Shown here in pieces: positions 1 through 9,105 of a stretch of 64,000 nt of DNA. Each line of letters opens with the position of its first letter. The stretch's first letter is position 1. A program made the position numbers and the translations under genes. The stretch is from JAITWN01 sp050486285 (GTDB lineage: Bacteria; Pseudomonadota; Gammaproteobacteria; SZUA-140). Under the pieces are notes generated by a model. The model had not been told where the DNA came from. It made no database searches and saw only the letters and a program-made list of their open reading frames with translations. The stretch spans positions 8,932-72,931 of the forward strand of contig JBJHCZ010000014.1 in the NCBI GenBank assembly GCA_050486285.1, written 5' to 3'.

Positions 1-661
1 CACCGACGACAGCGGCGGCAGCCTGTCGATCGCGACGACCCATACCCAGGCCCGCTATGCGCTGCCGCCGGTGATCAAGACCTTTTCCGAGCGCTACCCG
101 AACGTGCGCCTGCACCTGCACCAGGGCAATCCGATGCAGATCGCGCAGCTCGCGGCGTCCGGCGTCGCCGACGTCGCGATCGCGACCGAGGGCATCGACC
201 TGTTCGAGGACCTCATCGTGATGCCGTGCTATGAATGGAATCACTGCGTGATCGCGCCGCCGGGCCTGCCGATCCTGCGCGCCGAGCCGCTGACACTCGA
301 GAAGATCGCCGAGTATCCGATCGTGACCTATGATTTCTCGTTCGCGGGGCGGATCAAGATCAACGAGGCCTTCGAGCGCGCCGGGCTGCGACCGAATGTC
401 GTGTTCTCGGCGATCGACTCCGACGTCATCAAGACTTATGTCGAGATCGGCATCGGCATCGGGCTGATGGCGAGCATGGCGTTCAATCCGGAACGCGACA
501 CCAATCTGCGCATGCTCGACGCGAGTCACCTGTTCGAGCCATGCACGACCCGCCTCGGCATCCGCCGCGGCAGTCACCTGCGCGGTTTCACCTACGCCTT
601 CATCGAGATGTTCGCCCCCCACCTCGACCGCGCCGCCGTCGACAGGGCGATGACCGCGTAA
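1..661 (+). CDS. cysB: CysB-type LysR regulator, 5' part missing
   Basis: This is the C-terminal part of a LysR-family regulator; the reading frame is open from base 2 and the DNA-binding N-terminus lies outside the window. The visible part is the effector-binding domain, with the CysB-like stretches ATTHTQARYALPPVIK, LHQGNPMQIAQLA and ADVAIATEGI followed by MPCYEWN. CysB controls cysteine biosynthesis and sulfur assimilation, with N-acetylserine as inducer in enteric bacteria. The gene ends two bases before a REP-like hairpin and converges on topA. A paralogue such as Cbl is possible, but the match to CysB is good throughout the domain. Confidence 0.88.
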   Translation, partial: TDDSGGSLSIATTHTQARYALPPVIKTFSERYPNVRLHLHQGNPMQIAQLAASGVADVAIATEGIDLFEDLIVMPCYEWNHCVIAPPGLPILRAEPLTLEKIAEYPIVTYDFSFAGRIKINEAFERAGLRPNVVFSAIDSDVIKTYVEIGIGIGLMASMAFNPERDTNLRMLDASHLFEPCTTRLGIRRGSHLRGFTYAFIEMFAPHLDRAAVDRAMTA

Positions 662-663
662 AA

Positions 664-712
664 AAACCCACGGGGTCAGAGAAGACTTTGTCTACTCTGA
701 CCCCGTGGGTTT
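664..712. repeat. REP-like hairpin 1 (cysB/topA)
   Basis: Inverted repeat with an 18-bp perfect stem (664-681 with 695-712) built on the core GGGGTCAGAG. The loop contains a further AGAC/GTCT pairing. It fills the space between the convergent stop codons of cysB (661) and topA (721), so it could also act as a bidirectional terminator. The same core recurs at seven other sites in the window. Confidence 0.85.
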
Positions 713-720
713 CATTGACC

Positions 721-3069
721 TCAGCCGTGGGCCTGGCGCTTGCTCGGGGGTTCGTCGGCGCCGCCCTGGTCGTCGGGCTTTTCCGGGGCTTCGTACGGGG
801 TGGTGTAGCCGCATTCCTTCTGCGGGCAGACGAGCTCTGCGCCGCTGCGCTTGGTGGTCTTGACGGTCAGCATCGGCCATTCGCATTGCGGACAGGGCTG
901 CGCGACCGGTTCGTTCCAGACCGCGTAGCTACACTTCGGATAGGTCGAGCAGGAGTAGAACACCTTGCCGCGCCGCGAGCGCCGCTGCACCATCGTGCCC
1001 TGGTGGCACTCGGGACACTCGACGCCGGTGTCGGCCGGCTTGACCAGCGGCTCGATGAACTTGCACTTGGGATAATTGCCGCAGCCAATGAACTTGCCGT
1101 ACGGCCCGACGCGCACGACCAGCGGTCCCTCGCACTGCGGACAACTGCGGCCCTCGACGAGCTCGGCATCCGCGCCGTCGTCGGCGCTGTCCTCGCCGAG
1201 ATTGCGCGTATAGTCGCACTCCGGGAAACCGGTGCAGCCGACGAAGCGGCCGCGGCGCCCGAGCCGGATCGATAGCGGCTGACCGCACTTCGGGCAAGCC
1301 TCATCGAGCGCCTCCTGGGTCACGTCCTTGCGCTGCACCGACTGCTCCTTGTCGTCGACGAGGTCCTTGAACGGCCCCCAGAACGAGTGCATCAGCGGCA
1401 CCCATTCCTGCTCGCCGCGCGAGATCGCGTCGAGGTCGTCCTCGAGCTTTGCGGTGAATTCATAATCGACGTAGCGCGAGAAGTGCTCGGTCAGGAACTT
1501 GTTGACGACGCGACCGACGTCCGTCGGCTTGAAGCGCTTCTTGTCGAGCACGACATATTCGCGCTGCTGCAGCGTCGCGATGATCGATGCATAGGTCGAC
1601 GGGCGGCCGATACCGTGTTCTTCCAGCGTCTTGATCAGGCTCGCCTCGGTATAGCGCGGCGGCGGTTCGGTGAAGTGCTGCTCGGTGACGATCTTTTCGA
1701 TCGCGACGCGGTCGCCCTTCGCCATTTCCGGCAGCAGGTTCTGCTGGTCGTCGTTTTCCTTGCCGTCGTCGACGTCCTCGCGATAGACGGCCATGAAGCC
1801 GGGATCGACGATCGTCGAGCCGGTCGCGCGGAAGATGTCGCCCTTGCCGCCCTCGAGGTCGACGCCGACGGTGTTGATCGTCGCCGGGATCATCTGGCAG
1901 GCGACGGTGCGCTGCCAGATCAGTCGATAGAGCTTGTACTGATCGCTGTTCAGGTGATCCTTGACCGAATCCGGATCGACGAAGGCCGAAGTCGGGCGGA
2001 TGGCCTCATGGGCCTCCTGCGCGTTCTTCGATTTGGTCTTATAGGTCTGGACCTCGTTCGGGAGCTTGTCCTTGCCGTAACGCTCGACGATCAGCCGGCG
2101 GATCTCCTCGAGGGCCTCGTTCGCGAGATTGACCGAGTCGGTACGCATGTAGGTGATCAGGCCGACCGCGCCGTCGCCGGTGTCGATACCTTCATAGAGC
2201 TGCTGCGCGGTGCGCATCGTGCGCTGCGCGGTGAAGCCGAGCTTGCGCGCGGCCTCCTGCTGCAGCGTCGAGGTGATGAACGGCGCAGCGGGATTGCGCT
2301 TGCGCTGCTTCTTCTCGACGTCGATGACGGTGAGCCGGCCCTTCGCGCCCTTGACCAGCGCCTTCTCGACCTTGCTCGCCTGCTGTTCGCTGGTGATACT
2401 GAACTGCGACAGCTTCTCGCCCTGGTGATGGGTCAGCTTCGCGCGGAAGGCCTCGCCGTCCTTCGCGGTCTCGGCCTCGATGCTCCAGTATTCCTGCGAC
2501 TGGAAGGCCTCGATCTCCAGCTCGCGTTCGACGATCAGGCGCAGGGCGGGACTCTGCACGCGGCCGGCGGAGAGCCCGCGGCGGATCTTCTTCCACAGCA
2601 GCGGCGAGAGGTTGAAGCCGACGAGATAGTCGAGCGCGCGCCGCGCCTGCTGCGCGTTGACGAGATTCATCGATACGTCGCGCGGGTGCTTGAGCGCCTC
2701 CTGCACCGCGTTCTTCGTGATCTCGTGAAAGACGATGCGGTGGACCGGCTTGTCCTTGAGCAGCTTCTTGCCCTTGAGGATCTCCTGCAGGTGCCAGGAG
2801 ATCGCCTCGCCCTCGCGATCCGGGTCGGTCGCGAGCCAGAGGGCGTCGGCGGTCTTCGCGGCCTTGCAGATCGTGTCGACGTGCTTGTTGTTCTTTTCGA
2901 TGGTCTGGTACTTCATCGCGAAATCGTGCGCCGGGTCGACCGCGCCTTCCTTCGGCAGCAGGTCGCGCACGTGTCCGTAGGACGCGTGGACGTCGAAGCC
3001 CTTGCCCAGATACTTCTTCAGGGTCTTGGCCTTCGCCGGCGATTCAACGATGACGAGATTCTTTCCCAT
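721..3069 (-). CDS. topA: DNA topoisomerase I (type IA)
   Basis: Type IA topoisomerase that relaxes negative supercoils. The protein has 782 residues. The N-terminus MGKNLVIVESPAKAKTL is the TOPRIM domain. The catalytic tyrosine lies in GLITYMRTDS (Tyr307). The C-terminus carries four zinc-ribbon modules: CPKCGQPLSIRLGRRGRFVGC, CPQCEGPLVVR, CPECHQGTMVQRR and a final CPQCEWPM...CPQKEC. Length is a little shorter than E. coli TopA (865 residues). It follows smg on the same strand after a 337-bp gap that contains a REP-like hairpin. The start ATG at 3069 fits the family N-terminus exactly. Confidence 0.97.
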   Translation of the reverse strand: MGKNLVIVESPAKAKTLKKYLGKGFDVHASYGHVRDLLPKEGAVDPAHDFAMKYQTIEKNNKHVDTICKAAKTADALWLATDPDREGEAISWHLQEILKGKKLLKDKPVHRIVFHEITKNAVQEALKHPRDVSMNLVNAQQARRALDYLVGFNLSPLLWKKIRRGLSAGRVQSPALRLIVERELEIEAFQSQEYWSIEAETAKDGEAFRAKLTHHQGEKLSQFSITSEQQASKVEKALVKGAKGRLTVIDVEKKQRKRNPAAPFITSTLQQEAARKLGFTAQRTMRTAQQLYEGIDTGDGAVGLITYMRTDSVNLANEALEEIRRLIVERYGKDKLPNEVQTYKTKSKNAQEAHEAIRPTSAFVDPDSVKDHLNSDQYKLYRLIWQRTVACQMIPATINTVGVDLEGGKGDIFRATGSTIVDPGFMAVYREDVDDGKENDDQQNLLPEMAKGDRVAIEKIVTEQHFTEPPPRYTEASLIKTLEEHGIGRPSTYASIIATLQQREYVVLDKKRFKPTDVGRVVNKFLTEHFSRYVDYEFTAKLEDDLDAISRGEQEWVPLMHSFWGPFKDLVDDKEQSVQRKDVTQEALDEACPKCGQPLSIRLGRRGRFVGCTGFPECDYTRNLGEDSADDGADAELVEGRSCPQCEGPLVVRVGPYGKFIGCGNYPKCKFIEPLVKPADTGVECPECHQGTMVQRRSRRGKVFYSCSTYPKCSYAVWNEPVAQPCPQCEWPMLTVKTTKRSGAELVCPQKECGYTTPYEAPEKPDDQGGADEPPSKRQAHG

Positions 3070-3406
3070 GCCTTTTCAATACCCTGGATGCCATGTCGTG
3101 GCCCGGTGGCGGGCTATGTTGATGGCTAAAGCGGCCGATGTCAAAACAGTTTCGTCAGACAGGCTGCAATCTTGAGCCGCTCCGCGTCAATCAGACGGAC
3201 GCCGGCGCCTGTCCCTCATGAGACGCCGGAAGCGGGCTGATGGTTCACGGAAAGTCGCGCGGGGTCCCCGTGCGAAATTCGGGGCGAGAGAGCTTATTCG
3301 ACCAAACTCAGATGCTTAACAGCAATGGGGTCAGAGTCGTTTGATCGCATGGATGCGCGGATCGAGCCGCCGCTGCAGGGATCAAACGACTCTGACCCCG
3401 TTGAGT
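3070..3406. other. Intergenic stretch between smg and topA
   Basis: This 337-bp gap on the leading side of topA contains no credible gene. Its smg-proximal end is REP-like element 2 (3327-3399). The remainder (3070-3326) should hold the topA promoter, but I see no clear -35/-10 pair on the minus strand. Confidence 0.6.
3327..3399. repeat. REP-like hairpin 2 (type with GTCGTTTGATC arm)
   Basis: Perfect 20-bp inverted repeat: GGGGTCAGAGTCGTTTGATC at 3327-3346 and its complement at 3380-3399, with a 33-base loop. It lies seven bases beyond the smg stop codon. The same 20-bp arm recurs in the element at 36865-36939. Confidence 0.9.
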
Positions 3407-3865
3407 TCAGTGCTGCAGGTCGGGGCTGAAGTCGAAGACCAGGGTCTCGATCCATTCCTGGAGGTCTTCGTTGCCGGACTGGTTCGCGAGCACCATCATC
3501 GCGATGAGGCGGAACTTGTCGAGGTCGATGTCCTCGAGGTCGAGCGCCATTGCCCGCTCGATGATGATCTCGCGCGCCTGCGGGCTGACGACGCCGCAAT
3601 ATTCGAGCGTCAGCAGGAAGCCGCGGCACTCGCTGTCGAGGCGACTCAGTTCCTTCGGGGTGTAGATGCGGAAGGAGTTGCGCTGCTGCGCCTCGGCGTT
3701 GCCGCCCTGCTGCACCAGATCCTCGAGCCACACGAAGGCCTTGTTGATCTCGGTCTGCGGGAAGCCCGCGTCCTTCAGCACGCCCTTGAGGACTGCCTCG
3801 TCATGCGGCACCTCACGGCCTTCTTCCATGTAGTGTTCGAACAGGTAGAGCAGTACGTCGAGCAT
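3407..3865 (-). CDS. smg: Smg family protein (DUF494)
   Basis: Small acidic protein of 152 residues beginning MLDVLLYLFEHYMEEG, the typical Smg start. The function of the family is not settled. It is conserved beside dprA and topA in gamma- and betaproteobacteria, and the same arrangement is seen here: dprA ends nine bases upstream, so the two are likely co-transcribed. The stop codon is followed after seven bases by a REP-like hairpin. Confidence 0.93.
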   Translation of the reverse strand: MLDVLLYLFEHYMEEGREVPHDEAVLKGVLKDAGFPQTEINKAFVWLEDLVQQGGNAEAQQRNSFRIYTPKELSRLDSECRGFLLTLEYCGVVSPQAREIIIERAMALDLEDIDLDKFRLIAMMVLANQSGNEDLQEWIETLVFDFSPDLQH

Positions 3866-3874
3866 CGTATCGCA

Positions 3875-4996
3875 TCAGCTCCTCGCCGGGCGGCGCATAT
3901 AGCCTCCGCCAGGCGCTTGGGTAATCAGGTTAGACAGTTCGAGATCGAGCAGTGCGGGGTAGAGCCGTTCCGCGGGCTGTCCGGTCCTCGCCATCAGTGT
4001 ATCCAAAGTCGTCGGCGCGAAATCGATCAGTTCCAGAATTCCGGCCGAGATCCCGGCGACCGTCTCCTGCGGCGGGGCGTGAGGGGCGGCGCGTGCGGCG
4101 CCCTGTCCCATTTCGAGTGCCGCGCAGGCCATAGGTTCCAATTCTTCCAGAATGTCACCGGTACATTCAACCAGTTTCGCGCCCTGGCGGATCAGCAGGT
4201 GGCAGCCGCGGGCGCAGGGATTGTGGATCGAGCCCGGGATCGCGAAGACCTCGCGGCCCTGCTCGAGCGCGGCGCGGGCGGTGATCAGGGAGCCGCTCTT
4301 CGGATTGGCCTCGACCACCAGCGTGCCCAGGCTGAGTCCGCTTATGACCCTGTTGCGTCTCGGAAAAAGCCCGGGCGCCGGGCGCTGGCCAGGCGGGAAT
4401 TCGGAGACCAGCGCGCCCTGCTCGCGAATCCGTCCGGCCAGAGCCGCGTGGCGCGCCGGGTAGACGCGATCGAGGCCGGTTGCGGCGACCGCGACGGTCG
4501 GTCCGCCGCCTGCGAGCGCGCCTTCGTGGGCGGCGCCGTCGATGCCGATCGCGAGTCCGCTGGTGATCACGAGGCCGTGGCGGGCGAGGTCGCGGGCGAA
4601 GGCATGGGCGGTGTCGCGCCCGGCCGCGGTCGGATTGCGGCTGCCGACGATCGCGAGTTGGGGTCTGGTGAGTACGGCGGGATCGCCGTCGACATAGAGC
4701 ACGAGCGGCGGTTGGGCGATCTGTTGCAGCAGCGCGGGATAGCGCGGGTCGGCGGCTGTCAGCGCGTGTCGGGCAGGTCCGGCGAGCCAGGCGAGGTCGC
4801 GTTCGACCGCGGCCCAGTCGGGTCGCGAGAGCGCATCGAGGGAGGCGGCGGAGAGCGCCTGCCGGACCTCGGGGTCGCCCGGCGCTTCATCGAGCAGCCG
4901 GCGCGCATCGCCGTAGCGATCGAGCAGCGCCCGGCACTGCACCGGCCCGAGGCCGTTTATTCGCGCGAGCGCGAGCCAGAAGGGAATGTCATCCAT
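3875..4996 (-). CDS. dprA: DNA-processing protein DprA
   Basis: DprA loads RecA onto incoming single-stranded DNA during natural transformation. The protein has 373 residues from the ATG at 4996 (MDDIPFWLALARINGLG). The frame stays open upstream through a repeat element, but that extension is not DprA-like. The order is an N-terminal SAM-like helical region, the Rossmann core with GSRNPTAAGRDTAHAFA and SGLAIGIDGAAHEGAL, GTLVVEANPKSGSLITA, and a C-terminal winged-helix-like segment ending LSNLITQAPGGGYMRR. It lies between the LysM gene and smg on the same strand. A 142-bp inverted-repeat element sits 30 bases upstream of the start and may separate its transcription from the LysM gene. Confidence 0.95.
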   Translation of the reverse strand: MDDIPFWLALARINGLGPVQCRALLDRYGDARRLLDEAPGDPEVRQALSAASLDALSRPDWAAVERDLAWLAGPARHALTAADPRYPALLQQIAQPPLVLYVDGDPAVLTRPQLAIVGSRNPTAAGRDTAHAFARDLARHGLVITSGLAIGIDGAAHEGALAGGGPTVAVAATGLDRVYPARHAALAGRIREQGALVSEFPPGQRPAPGLFPRRNRVISGLSLGTLVVEANPKSGSLITARAALEQGREVFAIPGSIHNPCARGCHLLIRQGAKLVECTGDILEELEPMACAALEMGQGAARAAPHAPPQETVAGISAGILELIDFAPTTLDTLMARTGQPAERLYPALLDLELSNLITQAPGGGYMRRPARS

Positions 4997-5026
4997 GACA
5001 TGATCTCGTTCCTTCTTTGGGTGATC

Positions 5027-5168
5027 TGACAGGCTGTTGAGAAAGCCCGGCGGGTTTGCTCCGCGAATGGCTCGCCTCGCTGCCGCTGCGCGGCACCCTT
5101 CGGGCTCCCGGCGAGGCTGCGCTTGACTTCGCTGCGCAAACCCGCCGGGCTTTCTCAACAGCCTGTCA
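5027..5168. mobile_element. 142-bp MITE-like element with 33-bp terminal inverted repeats
   Basis: Positions 5027-5059 and 5136-5168 are perfect inverted copies (33 bp) starting TGACAGGCTGTTGAGAAAGC. The 76-base centre has its own short complementary segments. No protein is encoded. The outermost TGA on the minus strand (5168-5166) is the stop codon of the LysM gene, so the element begins exactly where that reading frame ends. No second copy is visible in the window. Its size and terminal repeats suggest a non-autonomous transposable or REP-derived element; no obvious target-site duplication was seen. Confidence 0.7.
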
Positions 5169-6221
5169 GGGCTGCTTGATCTTGTCGAGCAGCTTCAGGT
5201 CGCGGGTCGCTTCCATGACCAGTGCGTAGCTGACGCGGTCGAACAGGCGGATCAGCATCAGCGTGCCGGCGCGCTCGTCCGGCAGCTGGACCGCACGGCC
5301 GTTCCGGCGCGGACCGATGTTGTCGCGCACGACGGCGCCGCTCTGCCATACCGACAGCACATGGCCGATCTCGAGGCCGTCGTTGCTGCCCTTGTCCAGC
5401 GCGACGACCTGGTACTGGCCGATGCGCGAGATGCCGTCCAGCACCGAGATGATGTGGCCGTCGATCTCGGTCGCGGGCGCACGCGGCAGAAAGTGCTGAC
5501 TGATCTCGGTGTCCTCGACCGGCAGCAGGCGGTCGCCGATCAGGACCTCGCGTTCGGACTGGGTGATCAGCAGGGTCGCCGGGTCGCCGGTCCGCGTGAC
5601 CGTGACATAGCCGACGTGGATCGCCTCATAGCCGAGGATGTCGCGCTTGTTCAGCGGATTGCGAAAGACCTCGCCGCGGCGGACGATGGTGTAGCGGTCG
5701 ACGCCGTTGTCGGGCAGGCCGCGGGCGTAGACCCGGTTGCCGGTGCCGCTGATCAGGCGGTCCTCGCTGCTCGCGATGATGTAGCCGCTGTTGTCGAGTT
5801 CTTCCAGGGTGACGATGCGCGGGTACTTCAGGAACTGGCCGATCGCGTCATAGGGGATGGTCGGCACCGCGGTATCGATCGGGCTGATGCGCGCGCTCGG
5901 CGACAGGCGCACGGTGCGCATGACGGGCTCGCTGCGTTCGAGGCGCAGTACCGGCCGCCCCTCGACGAATTCGAGATAGATGACATCGCCCGGATATATA
6001 AGGTGCGGGTTCTCGATCGCCGGGTTGATGTGCCAGATCTCGGGCCACAGCCACGGATCGGCGAGGAAGCGCGCCGAGATGTCCCACAAGGTGTCACCCT
6101 TGACGACGACATGGCGGTCAGGGGCATCGGTCGCCAGCCTGACGACGTCCGCCGCCGCAGGCCCGCCGAAGACCAGTGCAAGCAGCAGTATCGACTTGAG
6201 AATCAGGTGTTTGTTTGACAT
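5166..6221 (-). CDS. Secreted LysM-domain protein
   Basis: Predicted exported peptidoglycan-binding protein of 351 residues. The start at 6221 (MSNKHLILKSILLLALVFGG, then PAAADV) gives a normal signal peptide of about 24 residues. A LysM domain follows: HVVVKGDTLWDISARFLADP, PWLWPEIWHINPAIENP, HLIYPGDVIYLE. The remaining 270 residues are predicted beta-rich and have no motif I recognise. LysM proteins of this type are conserved upstream of dprA and divergent from def, as here. The stop codon is donated by the terminal base triplet of the 142-bp repeat element. The cellular partner is unknown. Confidence 0.85.
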   Translation of the reverse strand: MSNKHLILKSILLLALVFGGPAAADVVRLATDAPDRHVVVKGDTLWDISARFLADPWLWPEIWHINPAIENPHLIYPGDVIYLEFVEGRPVLRLERSEPVMRTVRLSPSARISPIDTAVPTIPYDAIGQFLKYPRIVTLEELDNSGYIIASSEDRLISGTGNRVYARGLPDNGVDRYTIVRRGEVFRNPLNKRDILGYEAIHVGYVTVTRTGDPATLLITQSEREVLIGDRLLPVEDTEISQHFLPRAPATEIDGHIISVLDGISRIGQYQVVALDKGSNDGLEIGHVLSVWQSGAVVRDNIGPRRNGRAVQLPDERAGTLMLIRLFDRVSYALVMEATRDLKLLDKIKQP

Positions 6222-6316
6222 CGGACTTGCCTTAGAATTGATCCCTGGACGAGTTGTTATCGGCGCAAGAGTGCGGATATTAAGGTCCTGCATCCCAAAT
6301 CGACCCGGATTTAACC

Positions 6317-6820
6317 ATGGCCCTGTTACCCGTCCTGCATTACCCAGACCCCCGGCTCCGGCGCAAGGCAGAGCCGGTCGGGCAGGTCGACGACGCCCTG
6401 CGCAAGCTCGTCGACGACATGTTCGAGACCATGTACGAGGCCCCCGGCATCGGCCTCGCCGCGGTCCAGGTCGACGTCTGCAAGCGATTGATCGTAGTGG
6501 ATATAAGCGAGGATCGTACAGCGCCGATCTGCCTCATCAACCCGGTGATCGAAGACGCGGCCGGGCATCAGAAGACGGACGAGGGCTGCCTGTCGGTCCC
6601 CGGCGTGTACGAGCCGGTCGAGCGCGCCGGGCGTATCCGGGTCCGGGCGCTGGACCGCGACGGCAAGCCCCTCGAGCTCGAGGCCGACGGTCTGCTCGCG
6701 GTCTGCATCCAGCACGAGGTCGACCACCTCGACGGCAAGCTGTTCGTCGACTACCTGACCGAGATCAAGCGCCAGCGGATTCGCAAGAAGCTCGAAAAGC
6801 GCCGGCTGCGGACGATGTGA
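6317..6820 (+). CDS. def: Peptide deformylase
   Basis: Removes the formyl group from the N-terminal methionine of new proteins. The 167-residue protein has all three family motifs: GIGLAAVQV, EGCLSVPG (metal ligand Cys91) and QHEVDHLDG (His133 and His137 as ligands with the catalytic Glu between). Family proteins more often have GIGLAAPQ; here Pro is replaced by Val. The stop codon overlaps the fmt start by one base, a coupling typical of def-fmt operons. Confidence 0.97.
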   Translation: MALLPVLHYPDPRLRRKAEPVGQVDDALRKLVDDMFETMYEAPGIGLAAVQVDVCKRLIVVDISEDRTAPICLINPVIEDAAGHQKTDEGCLSVPGVYEPVERAGRIRVRALDRDGKPLELEADGLLAVCIQHEVDHLDGKLFVDYLTEIKRQRIRKKLEKRRLRTM

Positions 6821-7773
6821 TGACGGACAGCCGGGCGAGCGGCCTGCGCATCGTGTTTGCCGGCACCCCGGAATTCGCCGCGGTGGCGCTCGAGGCGTTG
6901 ATCAAAGGCGGCGATGTCCCGGTGGCCGTGCTGACCCAGCCGGACCGTCCCGCCGGCCGCGGCCGGCGACTGCGCCCGTCGCCGGTCAAGGCGCTGGCCG
7001 AGCGCCACGGCATCGAAGTGCTGCAGCCGAGTTCCCTGAAGAAGCCCGATATCCAGGCGTCCCTGCGCGCGCTCGCGCCGGACCTGCTGGTCGTCGTCGC
7101 CTACGGGCTGATCCTGCCGCGCGCGGTACTCGACATCCCCCGTCATGGCTGCCTCAACATCCATGCATCGCTGTTGCCGCGCTGGCGCGGCGCGGCGCCG
7201 ATCCAGCGCGCGATCCTTGCCGGCGATCGCGAGACCGGCATCACGATCATGCAGATGGACGAGGGTCTCGACACCGGCGCGATGCTCGAACGCCGCGCAT
7301 GCGAGATCCGCGATGACGACACCGCCGGCAGCCTGCATGATCGCCTGGCCAGACTCGGCGCCGATGCGCTCGATGCGGTGCTCGCGCGCATCGGCGGCGG
7401 GGCGCTGCGCGCCGAACCCCAGGACGATCGCCTTGCGACCTATGCCGGCAAGCTCGACAAGGCCGAGGCTGCACTCGACTGGCACGAGTCCGCCGAAATG
7501 CTCGCGCGCAAGGTGCGCGCCTTCGACCCCTGGCCGGTCGCAACCACGACGCTCGGCGACTACGGGCGCGTCCGCGTCTGGCGCGCGCGGGCGCTGCCCG
7601 AGAGCAGCGCTGCGCCGTCCGGGACGATCCTGCGCGCGACGCGCGACGGCATCGATATCGCGACCGCCGAAGGCGTCCTGCGCCTGCTCGAGATCCAGCT
7701 GGCCGGCGGCCGCCGCGTCGCGGTCGGCGATTTTCTGAACGCGCACCCGCTCGCGGCGACCGGCACGCGCTGA
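6820..7773 (+). CDS. fmt: Methionyl-tRNA formyltransferase
   Basis: Formylates initiator Met-tRNA using 10-formyltetrahydrofolate. The protein has 317 residues from the ATG at 6820, which overlaps the def TGA (TGATG). Motifs include RIVFAGTPEFAAVALEAL at the N-terminus, the formyl-transfer core HGCLNIHASLLPRWRGAAPI, and QMDEGLDTGAML. The C-terminal domain is complete. The frame extends far upstream of 6820 but only as antisense or out-of-frame readthrough of def. It is followed three bases later by rsmB. Confidence 0.97.
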   Translation: MTDSRASGLRIVFAGTPEFAAVALEALIKGGDVPVAVLTQPDRPAGRGRRLRPSPVKALAERHGIEVLQPSSLKKPDIQASLRALAPDLLVVVAYGLILPRAVLDIPRHGCLNIHASLLPRWRGAAPIQRAILAGDRETGITIMQMDEGLDTGAMLERRACEIRDDDTAGSLHDRLARLGADALDAVLARIGGGALRAEPQDDRLATYAGKLDKAEAALDWHESAEMLARKVRAFDPWPVATTTLGDYGRVRVWRARALPESSAAPSGTILRATRDGIDIATAEGVLRLLEIQLAGGRRVAVGDFLNAHPLAATGTR

Positions 7774-7776
7774 GCG

Positions 7777-9105
7777 ATGGATGCGCGCGGCGCCGCGGCG
7801 CGGATCCTGGCCCGGGTGTTCGATGAGGGTCGCTCGCTCGCCGCCGCGCTGCCGCCGGTGCTCGCCGAGCTCGACGATGCGCGTGACCGCGCGCTGGCGC
7901 AGGATCTCTGTTACGGCGTGCTGCGCGGCTGGCCGCGGCTCGACGCGATCGCGGTGCGCCTGTTGCGCAAGCCGCTCGCGCCGCGCGATCAGGATGTGCA
8001 TTGCCTGATCCTGGCCGGACTCTATCAACTGATCGAGACGCGGATTCCGCCCCATGCCGCCGTCGCCGGCACCGTCGAGTCGACCGCGACGCTCGGCAAA
8101 CCGTGGGCGCGCGGCCTCGTCAACGCAGTGCTCAGGCGCTTTCAGCGCGAGGGGCAGGCGATCGCTGCGGCGGTCGATGCCGACGACGCGAACGCGCTCG
8201 CGCACCCGCGCTGGTTGCTCGATCGCCTCCGCGCCGACTGGCCGGAGGACTGGCGCGCGATCGCCGCCGCGAACAACGCCCGCCCGCCGATGTGGCTGCG
8301 CGTCAACCTCGCGCGGACGACTCGCGACGACTACCTCGCCGAACTCAGGCAGGACGGCATCGACGCAAGGCCGTCGGCGCAGGCCGCATCGGCGCTCTGT
8401 CTCGCGCAGCCGGTCGATATCGCGCGCCTGCCCGGTTTCGCCGACGGTCGGATCTCGGTGCAGGATGCCGCGGGACAGCTTGCCGCCGGACTGCTCGAAC
8501 TGCGACCGGGTCAGCGCGTGCTCGATCTGTGCGCGGCGCCGGGGGGCAAGACCTGTCATATGCTCGAGACCGAGCCCGGGCTCGCGGGGGTCGTCGCGGT
8601 CGATCACGACGCCGCCCGACTCGAGCGGGTCGGCGAGAACCTCCGCCGACTCGGGCTTGCCGCCGATCTCATCTGCGCCGATGCGACGGCGGATACCGTC
8701 TCGTGGTGGAATGGCGAGGCATTCGATCGTATCCTGCTCGATGCGCCGTGCTCGGCGACCGGCGTGATCCGCCGCCATCCGGATATCAAACGGCTGCGGC
8801 GGGCCGGGGATCTCGAGGCGCTCGCAAGGACCCAGGCGCGCCTGCTCGATGCCGCGTGGTCGATGCTCGCCGCCGACGGGGTGCTCTTGTATGCAACATG
8901 CTCTATTATTCATACCGAGAATGATGAGCAGATACGCCGATTCCTCGCCCGGCATCACGATGCGCGGGCGGACGCCCTCGATGTCGGCTGGGGTCGTCCC
9001 GTCGCGCCCGGTCGCCAGATCCTGCCCAGCGAGGACGGCATGGACGGCTTCTTTTATGCTCGCTTGCGCCGCGCAAGCCGCGGCAATGACAGGACGATGA
9101 CGTGA
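7777..9105 (+). CDS. rsmB: 16S rRNA (cytosine-967-C5) methyltransferase
   Basis: RNA m5C methyltransferase of 442 residues that modifies C967 of 16S rRNA. The N-terminal NusB-like domain (about residues 1-140) is followed by the SAM-binding core LDLCAAPGGKTCHMLE. Two catalytic cysteines are at Cys325 in DAPCSATGVIRRHPDIK and Cys375 in LLYATCSI, the same numbers as in E. coli RsmB. It continues the def-fmt operon and overlaps the next gene by four bases. Confidence 0.96.
   Translation: MDARGAAARILARVFDEGRSLAAALPPVLAELDDARDRALAQDLCYGVLRGWPRLDAIAVRLLRKPLAPRDQDVHCLILAGLYQLIETRIPPHAAVAGTVESTATLGKPWARGLVNAVLRRFQREGQAIAAAVDADDANALAHPRWLLDRLRADWPEDWRAIAAANNARPPMWLRVNLARTTRDDYLAELRQDGIDARPSAQAASALCLAQPVDIARLPGFADGRISVQDAAGQLAAGLLELRPGQRVLDLCAAPGGKTCHMLETEPGLAGVVAVDHDAARLERVGENLRRLGLAADLICADATADTVSWWNGEAFDRILLDAPCSATGVIRRHPDIKRLRRAGDLEALARTQARLLDAAWSMLAADGVLLYATCSIIHTENDEQIRRFLARHHDARADALDVGWGRPVAPGRQILPSEDGMDGFFYARLRRASRGNDRTMT

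Noticed and set aside
1387..3129. Long open frame antisense to topA
   Set aside because: High GC keeps the opposite strand open. The translation is Arg/Asp/Leu-rich with no family motifs, while topA on the other strand has every expected motif.
6820..7773. An N-terminal extension of fmt into upstream sequence
   Set aside because: The longer frame overlaps def entirely in another frame and has no family similarity before the ATG at 6820.
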